Assembly (NCBI RefSeq): GCF_963678635.1
Contig: NW_026970868.1
Span: 61,927 to 125,926, forward strand
Length of the DNA stretch: 64,000 nucleotides
Source: Symsagittifera roscoffensis
Lineage: Eukaryota > Xenacoelomorpha > Acoela > Convolutidae
Direction: 5' to 3'
A program made the translations under genes and the position numbers. The notes beneath the pieces are model-generated. The model saw nothing but the letters and a program-made list of their open reading frames with translations. It was not told the origin of the DNA and made no database searches. Shown here one piece after another: positions 35,000-45,901 of the stretch (the first letter of the stretch is position 1; every line of letters begins with the position of its first letter).

Positions 35000-36060
35000 G
35001 GCAGCTCCTAGACTGAATGTAGATGCGGCACAAACCAAGCGTGATTCAAGGTTTTGACCAAAAGTTAATTTTGTGTAATTTCTGCAACCAACTGTTTAAT
35101 CTTTATGAATGCTGATTCATGTTCTGATGACCAGTCTAATGTTTTTGTGTTTATCGGTGTTTTTTTTAGTTCTGGACGTAATGTCGCGGCAGTTTGTGCC
35201 AGGTGAGGAATGTATCTTGTAAGACGGTGTATGAAACTCCTGAAGCTTTTTAGTTGTTTGAATATTTTAGGCTGATATAATTTTTCTGTGGTTTCTGTTT
35301 TTCTTGTTAAGGGTGTTGTGACCTCGCTATCTCTGTTATACCCGAGCCATTCAGTTTGTTTGCATGCGAACTTACTTTTGTCTATCGAGATTGCAAAATT
35401 TTCTTCATCAAAATTTTATAGAACTTTCCGCAATGTGTTTCTGTGGACAACCATCGATCCTTTAGTAACAATTAACATGCATCTAGAAACTCATACGTAT
35501 TTTTGAAGTTTGTTAGTGTGAGGTCGATTGCTTTTTGGAATTCTGCCGGCATATCCGTGAGGCCATAGAAGCCCGTTTGGAATTGGTATGTTACCGTGGC
35601 ATTTCCTACGATTAGGCTAAAATTGCATAATTCCCGAATTTGCTGATCCAGCGTAAATCTAATGACGAGAACAGCGTTTGTTATTTTGTGTCGGATTTTA
35701 TCGTTTGTGCAATTATATCGAGAAGTAGCTCTATGTTTGGCATTTGATATTTGTGTTTGTGACCGAATTTGTTAATTTCCTTCGAATCTTGTGCGAGTTT
35801 CACCGTTTGATCCGTTTCCACGGTAATTACGATCAGACTGATGAATTGTTTGTCTGAACATTTGTCTAATTTCAAAATATGCATGTTTCTGATCTATCAA
35901 TTTGTTTAACTCTGTTTCAATTTTTTCTTGCAGATGAATTGGAATTTTGAAACCTTTCTGCTGAATAGAAATTGCGTTTGAGATAAATTGCGTTATCATC
36001 ACATGGTTTCTTGCTATCCATAATCTGATGCATAGTTGCGTGAAATTATCTTTCACCCGT
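35000..36060 (-). pseudogene. pol: Reverse transcriptase of Ty3/gypsy element
   Basis: Segments in different frames: the entry region QKGFKIPIHLQEKIETELN (about 35960), VITVETDQTVKLAQDSKEIN and KYQMPNIELLLD (35884-35720), then TGFYGLTDMPAEFQKAIDLTL (35600-35530) and YEFLDA at the position of the YVDD-type active site, where the second Asp is lost and a stop follows. The remainder to about 35000 is full of stops. Confidence 0.75.
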
Positions 36061-36280
36061 TGTTTTTCTCTAATTTAGACCTTCCCCTTCATTTGCATTA
36101 AAGACTTGGTAGTTCTGAGGTTTTTCTTTTATGAATTTTATTTCGATTTTTGGAAGTAGGTTTCGGCCGAGTAGATTTGCTTTTTGATCATCTACCACAA
36201 TAAATTGGGCTAATTGGATTGTCCAACTCCCCCCGGATTCGATTGCAATGATTATTCGTCCTTTTGGTGCAATAATTTTT

Positions 36281-36742
36281 TCATTGTACCATGCTAGGTT
36301 TCGTGTAGCGTCTTCCGTAGGGATATTTTTGAGGACCTGTTGAATTTTCGTTTTGTTGCAGACGGCGTGCTGTTGTCTCGTTTAAGAAAAACATTGGGCT
36401 GCCAGAGTCCGATATGGATAAAGTTTTTGCCTTGAGTTTCACTATATGTCCATTTAAATCTTCGTCATTGATTTGTGCTGATGTTTTAACCTCAAACGCT
36501 TCGGCGATTGCCATTATGGAAAACTTTTCTCTTCGAAATTCTTCCCAGCCATTCTGTGACGTAAAGTCGGCAAAGGCCACTGGGTCATTGTGTGCTATAT
36601 TTTGAGTTTGATCTTCTTCAGCACTGGGTTGGTCGTCATTTAGTTTTTGTACATTTTGCACAGATTTTGTCGTTTGCTTGACATGTCTGTAAATGGCTGG
36701 GTCCAAAAGTTTTTCCGGACTTATAGCATTTTTTTGTGGCAT
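36281..36742 (-). pseudogene. Retroviral-type aspartic protease region
   Basis: A 153-codon frame has an N-terminal polar part (Gag end or protease linker) and then ISDSGSPMFFLNETTA at about 36400, with the DSG active-site triad of retropepsins. The rest of the protease runs into another frame near 36300-36100. It would cut the Gag-Pol polyprotein in an intact element. Confidence 0.65.
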
Positions 36743-36749
36743 GTTATTT

Positions 36750-37510
36750 GTGTTTTTCCGTTCTGGTTTCCGCGTGGATTTTGTTTTCCTCGTGGGTATC
36801 TGCCTCTAAAATTGTATGAATTTGTGATTATCGAGGTTGGATATACCCCCTTCTGGTGTGTGTGTTTCTGCTAACGATTCTTCTGCTATTTTTTCGTTGT
36901 TAAGTTGTTCATGTGTTCTGTGAGCATATCCCGAGCCCATTCATCCTCTCGGTCACCGCAGTCTGCTCTTGATGCAAGTTCCCCTAAGTCAGCGTGGAAT
37001 TGTTCTAACGATTCATTTTTTTCTGTCTACGACAAATAAAATTGTATCGCTCGAAGAATGCAATAATCTTTTCTGCGATGAAAATATCTTCCAACACTCC
37101 CATTAATGGTTTTGTTGTTGTAGACTACATGTTTAATCCTGGACATTTTTGTTGAACTTGTCTTTGTCCTTCTGCGCCTAGACAAAAGAACAACAAATAA
37201 CTTCTCACCTTCGCATCTGCTTCATTCCATAGTTCTGGGTTGCACAAAACGCCCCTTTTTGCGAGCTTTCAGACATCGGTTTTCCCATCCGACTCGTTCT
37301 TCTGGGTTTCCAACTTCTCCATTTTTTTGCTGAGCCTCGGTTTCCCACTCTTACTTCATTTTCCAAAACTAGTTCTGTTGGATCGACGAGTTCCGGTTTG
37401 TCACCTAATAGTTTTCGAACTTCGATCCCGTCCTTCGCGAATACTGCCATTTCGACGATCGGGGCCCACTCGGACCATTCTAATGGCGGTTCCGCTGAAA
37501 ATCTTCCCAA
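36750..37510 (-). pseudogene. gag: Gag-like region
   Basis: Near 36830-36770 the minus strand encodes an Arg/Gly/Asn-rich nucleocapsid-like box (RGRYPRGKQNPRGNQNGK). The 37510-37205 frame (EWSEWAPIVEMAVFAKDG) and weaker frames between are placed where Gag should start, just after the LTR and primer site. No zinc knuckle CCHC is visible. Frameshifted. Confidence 0.5.
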
Positions 37511-37558
37511 AATGGAATAATGCTAAGTGGGTTTTGGTAAATTCGGCTGACTGCACCA

Positions 37559-37801
37559 TGTCATACCGCAGGGTATGATCGCTATCACTGTTGAATCCGA
37601 ACAGATTGGTAAACTACGAATAGCTCTTAACTGAGAGCACAAATAAAACAACTAATGCGTAATGTCTTTATTTAGGATCTGAACAACATATCTTGTTGTT
37701 AAGCTTTCAGAACATCAAGCAAGGTCATCTAACCAGCTCAACGCAGTGAGCTTACAACAAAAAAACTTAGATACTAACTTTGCCAATCCGGCCGGATGAC
37801 A
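37559..37801 (-). repeat. LTR (5' LTR) of the Ty3/gypsy element
   Basis: 243 bp bounded by TGTCAT and ATGACA, perfect short inverted ends. In element orientation it has an AATAAA signal. Immediately inside, 37545-37558 is the reverse of TGGTGCAGTCAGCC, which starts with TGG right after the LTR end, as expected for a tRNA primer-binding site. No second copy is in the window. Confidence 0.7.
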
Positions 37802-38318
37802 ACTATCATCAAATTACGAGAACTTTTTATATTCCTCCGCATGAAAATGTGGACCATTTACTCCGTATGTCTTGCTGGACCGACGAAACCTGGTGATACA
37901 TTCAAGCTGGAATAAACACACCCAAACCTATGGTAACGTATATAACCCGAAAGTCTTTTCCGACATTTCACTGGCTTACTCATTTTTACTCTCCAAAGCC
38001 TGGTCTCCGATTACAGCCTGAAGGTTTGACCATCTTCCAATACTTATTGAGCTACCCCTAAAAAAAACTGCTTATCCTCACTCCAAAATTGAAGTACAAG
38101 CTGTTTTCTGAAAACTACTGAAAAAGCAATACCGACCAAGTTTGAAACAGTGCCACGTAATACTCTCATCGCATGCAAAAAAAAATCAATGGGATCGATC
38201 TATTTTCATGACACCTTGCCTCCATATCCCTGATGCCAGTTTCTTTCACTCGGCTTCAAAGATTTAAGTCGACGACTTAGCCAGGAATGGAATTGCGAGC
38301 AAAAATCTCAGCATAATA
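37802..38318. other. Host flank between the LTR and Polinton P1
   Basis: About 520 bp of less AT-rich DNA that recurs at 44281-44780 inside P1. No gene recognised. The repeat proves that host sequence was carried into the element by duplication. Confidence 0.6.
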
Positions 38319-38324
38319 AAAGTA
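38319..38324. repeat. Left 6-bp target site duplication AAAGTA (pairs with 61424-61429)
   Basis: AAAGTA directly precedes the left end AGTAG and directly follows the right end CTACT (61424-61429). Six-bp duplications are the hallmark of Polinton insertion by their integrase. Confidence 0.9.
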
Positions 38325-38708
38325 AGTAGTATATGTTGGATGAATTCAAGGGGGGAGGGTGGCGACCCCCATGTATTAACATAGGGTATAGACTATCCGG
38401 TCGCCACCCTATGTATTAACATAGGCCAAAGATTTCCCAATGTATTAAGATAGGGAATAGGTTTCCCAATGTATTAAGATAAGAGGTTTCAGATGGTAGG
38501 ATGGTAAGTTTTTTTTCCGCGCCCGAATTTCCCATGTATAGATTTCCGTATGTATAAGAAATTCCTTGTAGGTAATTAAGAATTCATTAAGGAATAAGAT
38601 TCCTAATGTATTACGATGGTAGATTTCAGATGGTAAGATAGTAAAGTTTCACATGGTAAGTTTCAAAAAAATTCTGGCACCCGAGTTTTTTGAAGCTCGA
38701 TTTTGCTA
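38325..38708 (+). repeat. Left terminal inverted repeat of P1
   Basis: About 385 bp pairing with 61040-61423. It contains a G-tract next to GTGGCGACC, five copies of a TGTATTAAGATAGG-like motif (38366-38615) and repeats of GATGGTAAGTTTCAG. The homology fades after CCCGAGTTTTTTG. Confidence 0.9.
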
Positions 38709-39667
38709 ATACATGCGTTTCTTAGCCAACTTCTACAATTTGTGATATGTAAGGGCTATCTTGTCTTACAAAATTTCAATATGGTAAGTTTCAGAAGGTA
38801 AGTTTCAGAAAAGTTTTTAAAATTTTTTTAAGTTTTACTTGCAAATACATTTTTATCTTGAAAAAACAATTTCATATAAAAAAATCAAAAAAAAAATGAA
38901 TGGTAAGTTTCAGATGGTAAGTTTCGACATAAATTAAGTTTCGATTTAGAGCATGGGATCATAAATTAATATATCACAGAATATTTTTTTTTCTCGAAAG
39001 AGTCCACGGGATATCAGGGGAACCTTGACAGTTCCTCGCGGTTGATTACTTTTATATCCCACTTAATCTTTTTCCCCCGGGTTATCTGGAGAACGGATGA
39101 CAGGTTCATTACACTTATTAATTTTATGACTTATTTTATCTTTTTTCACATAATTATCTCACTTATTTTTACCTCAACTGGTTTATTTATTCTGTCATAT
39201 ATCTAGCTACGATTCATTTCAGTCCTTTGTCATCACTTTGTCTTTAATCTTTAAAAAATTCTTTGAAATTTCCAAATTTTCCAAAAAATTATCATTCAAA
39301 TTTATCAATTGCTGTACCACGGTAAAAATTTACACTGAGAAAAATATACTATCATATTTTTTTTGGTTCTGATTTTTTTATGTAATAATTTTTCCATCTT
39401 TCTCAGAGTAAACTTTTAAGAAAATTATACAATTTACTACAAGTTGGTTACAATTTTCGTAAATTTATCTACTCTATCGTTAATTCTTTAGATTGGGGGA
39501 CTACAACATCCATATTCCATCATCATTTTCCGTAATTCATCGAAGAGTTAGCTGCTAAGATGCTTTTCGTAAAAAATTGAAGGAGTTTAAAAAGTTAAAT
39601 TACATAAATAATCAAACTATTCACTACATCGTATAGTAAAATTACTGCAAAAATTTACACTTACAAT
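38709..39667. other. Sub-terminal non-coding region of P1
   Basis: Further GGTAAGTTTCAGA units lie at 38783-38810 and 38900-38930. The rest is AT-rich. No gene. It is repeated, with a 205-bp deletion, at 45220-45960. Confidence 0.55.
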
Positions 39668-40108
39668 TAAAAAATGCACTTTTGCATAAAATTACTGATG
39701 AAATTCAAAACATACACATCATGAACATTATTCAAGTCCTTCTGGAAGAATTTAAAAAGGAGAAATGCCGAATAAATTGCGTAAAAAACCACACAAATCA
39801 TCAGTCTTTTGTAGCTTTCGAGAAACCATTCGTCGAAACTTTTTCGTCAAAAAGGGGTAAGTTGATCTCTTTCTTCCTAAAGAATCTGCAAAATAGTAGC
39901 TTTTATCCAGTCGAGCAATCATGATCCAGTGTTCTCATCTATCATTGCTTGGGGCTGAGTTAATAATTGCAAAAGAGTATTTTGTTAGTTGAGGTACTGT
40001 ATCAGAAGGGTATGATCCCACTGTATCAGAAGGGTCAGAAGGGTTGAGGTACTTGAACCTGAGCTCTGGAATTCTTTCAATAACTTGCAAAGTAAAAAAA
40101 ATATCCAT
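39668..40108 (-). pseudogene. Adenain-like cysteine protease (Polinton PRO)
   Basis: ATG at 40106-40108, stop TAA at 39668-39670. The product of about 145 codons shows EHWIMIARL (catalytic His), YYFADSLG (catalytic Asp) and Q-x5-C-G in LQKTDDLCGF (Gln and nucleophile Cys), in the order His-Asp-Gln-Cys of the adenovirus/Ulp1 C48-type proteases. This gene is easy to miss: an in-frame TGA lies just before EHW (about 39928) and a shift in a T-run directly follows the Cys (about 39785). A short PSDTV repeat near 39990-40040 is a local triplication. In Polintons it matures virion proteins. Its end was cut in the duplicate at 45950. Confidence 0.75.
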
Positions 40109-40196
40109 CTTTGCAATTGTAGGCTATTTTACAGTTAAAAATGAAATTGATAGTTTGATAGTGTACTTTAGGTTAAAAAAAAGAAAAAATAATGAC

Positions 40197-40457
40197 TTAC
40201 ACACCCTTAGGAATTGAATCAACAAAGTCCCATACACAAGCCTTATGCAGTGGGCAAAGTTTATTGAATACTGTTTTACAGTCTAGGTTGAAGAAGTGTC
40301 TCGGGTCTTCAACTAAACAGCATTCCTTTTCTATTTTTTCTGGAGCTTTAGGTCTGAAGAAAAACAAAATGGATAGTACAGAGATAAAAACAAAGAAAAG
40401 TCCCAAAAAAGTTACAATATTTTTATAGGAACCTGAAAACTCAAAAAAAATAAACAT
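40197..40457 (-). CDS. Small Cys-rich single-pass membrane protein
   Basis: An 86-codon frame overlaps the end of the major capsid gene. A TTTTCAG acceptor (about 40436-40442) stands before GSYKNIV, so the exon may start there. A strong membrane helix (TFLGLFFVFISVLSILFFF) is followed by an outer part with five cysteines (ECC, LDC, LCPLHKAC). The frame ends at GTGTAAGTC, which is also a good splice donor, so the protein may continue in another exon. Family unknown; its place between MCP and protease fits a virion membrane or accessory protein. Confidence 0.45.
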   Translation of the reverse strand: MFIFFEFSGSYKNIVTFLGLFFVFISVLSILFFFRPKAPEKIEKECCLVEDPRHFFNLDCKTVFNKLCPLHKACVWDFVDSIPKGV

Positions 40458-41708
40458 TTTTAGCGACTGTTCCGAATTTGTCTATTTGAATATTTGATAG
40501 TCTTTCTCCCAAGACTATCACGTCCGTTACTTGCTCCAAGGGAAATTGGAAAAACATTTCTAATCTCAAGCTTTCTTCACTAAGTTCTGGATAATGCAAC
40601 TGTTCGGCTGCATCTTGTAGTGAAGTCAAGTCGAAAACTAGAATATAGTGATTTTGAAAATTTTCCATAGGAAGAGCCGCAAAATCTTCGTTAAACTGCA
40701 TTGCTTTCATTGTTGTAACAGAGGGACCACAAGGAGAAGTTGTATCTAATGAGATAATTGCTCTTCTACCCCGAATAATTCTAAGCTCTCTTAAAGGAAA
40801 TTGTTGATAATTGAAAGGATTTTCATGAAAAGATCCCGCAACAGCCGAATTTGTATTCATTGCAACAGCTATACTTCTGATTGGGGCAGTATTGAAAACA
40901 TTTTCCTGAATAAACTGGTTTTGACGAGATGGAATGATAAAGGTTCTTGCTATAGTTTCCATGTAATTGTAATGAGCAGATTCCATTGCAAATATTGATG
41001 ATTAGGTTCAGCTACTAAAATTTTTCTTGTAAACAGTGAACAATCGGCAATTTTCAGACTAACATTTGGATTATCAGACAGCATGTAAAAGTTAGTATCT
41101 TGCCTGTAAAGATTAGGTAAAAATTAGGTATCCTGCATTTAAAAATTGGATAGCCTGCCATAAAGTGAAAAATTTATTCCTGATCCTAAAGCATTTGCTC
41201 TATCAGTGAATGGATACATATGAAATGCTTCTGGATATTCTTCAAAACTATACCCCAGACAAGCAAGTATCCCTTTATTACTCACTGCCGACGAGTTGAA
41301 TTCGTTCGATATTTGTGCTTTATGAGGATATATTCCATTGGCGTTGTAAACCATTGTATTATTAAAACAGATTTGACAATTGGAGAATAGAGATTGTAGT
41401 AGATTGTTTACACAAGTTAAGTAAGTTTGTGGTTCCTCATCTGGATCTTCCTCCAATTTCGCTTTATGTTCTGCTTTTTCTTTTTTAAATGCTTCAAACA
41501 ATCTTCCTTTGAATAATTGAAGCTTTAAACTGTGGTGGGTATCACGCATATCCAAATAAAGATTACGGTCCGTCTCAAATTCAAACTCAATACTGCTTTC
41601 ATCAAGAGAAGTACTGGGAAATACTTCTTGTATGTATGATGAAATTATTGTTTCCAAAACTGGGAATTTATCAAAAATCTCCAAAAAAGAATTTGTAAAC
41701 GCTCCGTA
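40441..41708 (-). pseudogene. Polinton major capsid protein (double jelly-roll)
   Basis: N-terminal frame 41708-41139 starts behind a TTTTCAG site (41709-41715) and reads the first jelly roll, with IEFEFETDRNLYLDMRDT, LLQSLFSNCQICFNN and a NGIYPHKA block. A bridging frame (41095-40990) has NPNVSLKIADCSLFTRKIL. The C-terminal frame 40986-40441 has ENVFNTAPIRSIAVAMN, HENPFNYQQFPL, YILVFDLT and ends in NIQIDKFG, the typical end of the second jelly roll. Two frameshifts (about 41110 and 40990) separate them. Together they cover a full-length MCP of about 420 codons. It would form the hexon-like shell. Identification rests on these family blocks. Confidence 0.85.
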
Positions 41709-41733
41709 CTGAAAATGACTATTTTATTTACAC

Positions 41734-42124
41734 TCATTTTATCTTGTCAAAAATGTCTTTGCGAGAGCTACTGATTTTTGAACTATTTTTTCGAGAAATG
41801 GTTCTTCTTGTTCTTCGCTTGGATTTCTTTTTTCCACCTCCCAGCTGTTTTCGAACTGTTTTTGTTCCAACATCTTTTGCAAACGTTTTGAGTTTTTTTC
41901 GTCCACTGACAACTTCTCCAATCTCTGGAGCGGCAACTTCAAATAAATTTGCTCCGTTTCTTTTTTGCAGCTGGGACTATATATTTTTTAATAAAGGGAA
42001 TTGCAGTTCTCCCAGGAGTTTGTGCAAGAGCACCAAAACTTCTTCCCCGCTGTCTTGCATGTCCACGAAAAATAGGAAAATTAGCTGAACTTTGAGCAAC
42101 TATTTCGTATGAAGTATAAATCAA
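41734..42124 (-). pseudogene. Small basic Gly/Arg/Lys-rich virion-associated protein
   Basis: The first frame has IFRGHARQRGRSFGALAQTP and FIKKYIVPAAKK, the second continues as AAPEIGEVVSGRKKLKTF and a Lys/Arg/Ser-rich tail with KQLGGG. A shift in the A-run at about 41960 separates them; the tail stop TGA overlaps a following ATG. The pattern (RGRGF-type box, hydrophobic helix, basic tail) is that of the small protein that precedes MCP in many Polintons and adintoviruses and recalls adenovirus core/minor proteins. It sits between penton and MCP. No ATG is seen; the frame begins at TTG. Confidence 0.65.
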
Positions 42125-42971
42125 AAATGATTATCCAAAATCTGGCGAAACAAGAGAACAACTCGTGTAATTCCTACGGAAACAAAGGGAATTTTTCCAC
42201 CTGTAGTATCCCTTAGTTCTTTTTTTATGCTGTTGAAAGAATTTTTCAATAATTTTTTAAATTGTAGATTTGTTAAGGATTGATAATTCATGTACTGTCC
42301 TGTAGATATTATGTCTCTATTTTTTACTTTGGAAATGAAAGGAATACAACGCAGTAATGGAGTTTTTGTATCGCCTACTATAAAATATTCTATAATATCA
42401 CTCTAAATCATTAGGGAATGTGTTCTTATAATGCCGTAAGAACACTGAGGATAACGTTGTCCTTTTCCTTTCATTATAACACTTGTCTGATTTTGTTCTA
42501 AATCACAACCAAAAATGTGACTCAAATCAGCACTTTGAATTATAATACTGATTGATCCTCAGGTAAATGAATAGCAACTTTTTGTGTAATCTTATCTACT
42601 GATACATAAGTTCCGTTATATTCATATTTTTGTGCTCCTATACGTTTTTGAACTTTGTCATTCATGGCTACAATTATATCAACAAAACTTGGATACAATC
42701 CAGGTTCAACATGCATCGGTTGAATCTTTCTTTTTTCCTCAGGACTTTCTCGTCCATCTACGAAAGTAAACTTTCCCTCTGTAACGTTTTGGTACAAAGA
42801 AGGGTACGATATTTCTGAAATAGCAACCTCCAATTCTCCTTTTAGATGTATTTGTTCCGGTGGAAAATTTGTAAAGGAACTAAGACTGTTATTCGGATAA
42901 CAATCAAAAGAAGCATTAGAAACTGGTTCAAAAGTAAAAGAATCCATGACAACTGATCGATAGAAATTCAA
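42121..42971 (-). pseudogene. Polinton minor capsid protein (penton, single jelly-roll)
   Basis: Frame 42971-42540 reads SNASFDCYPNNSLSSFT and LKGELEVAISEISYPSLY, the family signature at the N-terminus. After a shift near 42543 the next frame has DLSHIFGC, SYGIIRTHSL, a TAG at 42403-42405, then SDIIEYFIVGDTKTPLL and LRDTTGGKIPF, ending TGA at 42121-42123. These C-terminal blocks also are diagnostic. About 280 codons in all. It would fill the capsid vertices. The gene overlaps the basic protein gene by a few bases. A truncated second copy lies at 45902-46180. Confidence 0.85.
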
Positions 42972-42990
42972 ATTAAAAAATGATTTACCT

Positions 42991-43850
42991 TCAATCTGAA
43001 TTTTTTCTCAGCTCTTTTTCATAAAATGTTCCCAGAATTTCTTCTTTTTCGAGATCTTTGATGATGTATGTTGGAGGTTTTTTTGTAGATATTGCCGAAA
43101 TTTCAAAAATTCCGTCTGTAAACTGTGGTTTGTATCCTTTTCGGAACGGAATATCATTTTTCGAAATTCTAACTCTATCTCCAATTTTGAATTTTGGTTT
43201 AGTATATTTCTTGAATGATTTGTTATACAATATTGATAAAAAATCACTGTTTTTCACATCTCTGGGAGATTTTCCAATTGATCGATTTTTGCGACAGTTC
43301 AATGTAGAATTAAATTGCTGCAGTTTGGGGACAAATTTTTCACCATGATCTTCAATGTAACGATATCTTATATGTTTTAGAGACTGAATTGCTCTCTCTG
43401 CGAATGCAGCTTTTGTTTCACTCATTGTTGAGTAAACTTCAATGTCTTTCTCCTCGCAAAATTTTTTAAAAGTTCCCCCATGTTCTGTTCCTTTATCAAC
43501 CCAAAGCTTTTCAGGAGTGTTTTTTCGAGAAATCATTTTTCTGAAAGCTTGTAAAGTGTCTTTGGCATACTTTGTTTTCAATGTTTCAACTCTGACAAAT
43601 CTCGAAAAAATATCTAGAGCAACTAACAAATACTTGATTCCATTGTTTTGACTAGCTAACTTGAATGCCAAGTCCATACACCAGATTTCATTGATATATT
43701 TAGAAAAAGCTTGAAGTCTTCGGAAACACCTGATTGGTGGACCAAATTTTGTATACGATGTCTTGGTTTGTAAAAACTTTTCTACTTTTTTTTTGATAAA
43801 CCACTCGCTTTACTCAAATTTGAATAGAATCGTACGCAGCTCTGCCCCTA
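42991..43850 (-). pseudogene. Integrase, copy A
   Basis: Retroviral-type integrase with a catalytic triad Asp (in WCMDLAF), Asp (LWVDKGTEHGG) and Glu (KAAFAERAIQ), and a C-terminal SH3/chromo-like part (KIGDRVRI). Compared with copy B it lacks two codons right after the first Asp block (6-bp deletion at about 43668) and has one extra T in the run at 43786-43794, which puts its N-terminus out of frame. The in-frame TGA upstream (about 43810) is shared by both copies. It would insert the element and make the 6-bp target duplication. Confidence 0.85.
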
Positions 43851-43877
43851 GAATACAATCTGTTAAGTTTTAGTTTT

Positions 43878-44222
43878 TCAGACTTTGAAAGGGTTGATCC
43901 AAGTTCCTCTATCTTTTGCTTTGGCATTCTTGTTAATAACAAGTTTAGGAGGAAGTTGAGTTGCTTCCAAAATAGTAAAGTAAATATCTGGAAAATCGGT
44001 ATTTTTTCGCTTTAGTGCACACACAAAGTCTACAATAGATTCTTTTGTATCTCGGTTATCTAATATAATATTGTCTGACTGGCTGAGTTTAATTCTAGGA
44101 GAATTCAAAAATAAATCAATAATGTGTTTATTGTTGCTCGTTTTCAACCTCGCATTCTCAGCACTGTAAACAGAATCAAAAGTTTTTGGTACAATCTCCT
44201 CTTTTTCTTGCTTTTGTTCCAA
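43878..44222 (-). pseudogene. Conserved Polinton small protein (copy A, 5' end lost)
   Basis: Same protein as 47092-47505 but cut at its N-terminus by the duplication junction at 44255-44300. It has SAENARLKTSNNKHII, FPDIYFTILEATQLPPKL and the end NPFKV. Three or so substitutions distinguish the copies. Confidence 0.7.
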
Positions 44223-45901
44223 TTTTTGTTTTCTTGGAAGTGTATTTTGTGATTGAGAACTTTTTACGTGACTTTTACGTAAAATTACGAGAACTTTTTA
44301 TATTCCTCCGCATGAAAATGTGGACCATTTACTCCGTATGTCTTGCTGGACCGACGAAACCTGGTGATACATTCAAGCTGGAAGAAACACACTCAAACCT
44401 ATGGTAACGTATATAACCGGAAAGTCTTTTCCGACATTTCACTGGCTTACTCATTTTTACTCTCCAAAGCCTGGTCTCCGATTACAGCCTGAAGGTTTGA
44501 CCATCTTCCAATACTTATTGAGCTACCCCTAAAAAAACTGCTATCCAAAATTGAAGTACAAGCTGTTTTCTGAAAACTACTGAAAAAGCAATACCGACCA
44601 ATTTTGAAACAGTGCCACGTAATACTCTCATCGCATGAAAAAAAAAATCAATGGGATCGATCTATTTTCATGACAGCTTGCCTCCATATCGCTGATGCCA
44701 GTTTCATTCACTCGACCTCAAAGATTTAAGCCGACAATTTAGCCAGGAATGGAATTGCGAGCAAGTATCTCAGCATAATAAAAGTAAGTAGTATATGTTG
44801 GATGAATTCAAGGGGGGAGGGTGGCGACCCCCATGTATTAACATAGGCTATAGACTATCCGGTCGCCACCCTATGTATTAAGATAGGCCACAGATTTCCC
44901 AATGTATTAAGATAGGGAATAGGTTTCCCAATGTATTAAGATAAGAGGTTTCAGATGGTAGGATGGTAAGTTTTTTTTTCCGCGCCCGAATTTCCCATGT
45001 ATAGATTTCCCTATGTATAAGAAATTCCTTGTAGGTAATTAAGAATTCATTAGGGAATAAGATTCCTAATGTATTACGATGGTAGGTTTCAGATGGTAAG
45101 ATGGTAAAGTTTCAGATGGTAAGTTTCAAAAAAATTCTGGCACCCGAGTTTTTTGAAGCTCGATTTTGCTAATACATGCGTTTCTTAGTCAACTTCTATA
45201 ACTTGTGATATGTAAGGGCTATCTTTTCTTATAAAAAATTCAATATAGTAAGTTTCAGAAGGTAAGTTTCAGAAAAGTTTTTGAAATTTTTTTAAGTTTT
45301 ACTTGCAAATACATTTTTATCTTGAAAAAACAATTTTATATAAAAAAGTCAAAATAAAAATTGAATGGTAAGTTTCAGATGGTAAGTTTCGACAAAAATT
45401 AAGTTTCGATTTAGAGCATGGGATCATAAACTAATAAATCACAGAATATTTTTTTTCTCAAAAGAGTCCACGGGATATCAGGGGAATCTTGACAGTTCCT
45501 CGTGGTTGATTACTTTTATATCCCACTTAATCTTTTTCCCCCAAAAAATTATCATTCAAACTTATCAATTGCTGTACCACGGTAAAAAAATTACACTTAG
45601 AAAAAAATAGTATCATATTTTTTTTGGTTCTGATATTTTTATGTAATAATTTTCCATCTTTCTCAGAGTAAATTTTTAAGAAAATTATACAATTTACTAG
45701 AAGTTGTTTACAATTTTCGTAAATTTATTTACTCTATCGTTAATTCTTTCAATTGGGGGACTACAACATCGATATTCCATCATCATTCTCCGTAATTCAT
45801 CAAAGGGTTAGCTGCTAAGATGCTTTTCGTAAAAAATTTAAGGAGTTTAAAAAGTTAAATTACATAAATAATCAAACAATTCACTACATCGTATTGTAAA
45901 A

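Larger units (their letters stand above)
33714..37801 (-). mobile_element. Decayed Ty3/gypsy LTR retrotransposon
   Basis: Minus-strand order from the right: LTR, primer-binding-like site (37545-37558), Gag-like region, aspartic protease, reverse transcriptase, RNase H and trailing pol. All are broken by stops and frameshifts. No integrase core and no left LTR were found, so the element is truncated at its 3' end, somewhere between 33700 and 34400. Confidence 0.75.

Noticed and set aside
41709-41737. Tiny intron joining an ATG at 41737 to the MCP frame
   Set aside because: GTAAAT to TTTTCAG would be under 30 bp, shorter than known nematode introns; trans-splicing or a lost start is more likely.
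41739-41942. Minus open frame of 67 codons beginning MKLPLQRLEK
   Set aside because: The neighbouring frame matches the conserved tail of the Polinton basic protein, so this one is a shadow.
43058-43348. Plus-strand frames opposite the integrase
   Set aside because: Antisense shadows of the integrase, duplicated only because the integrase is.
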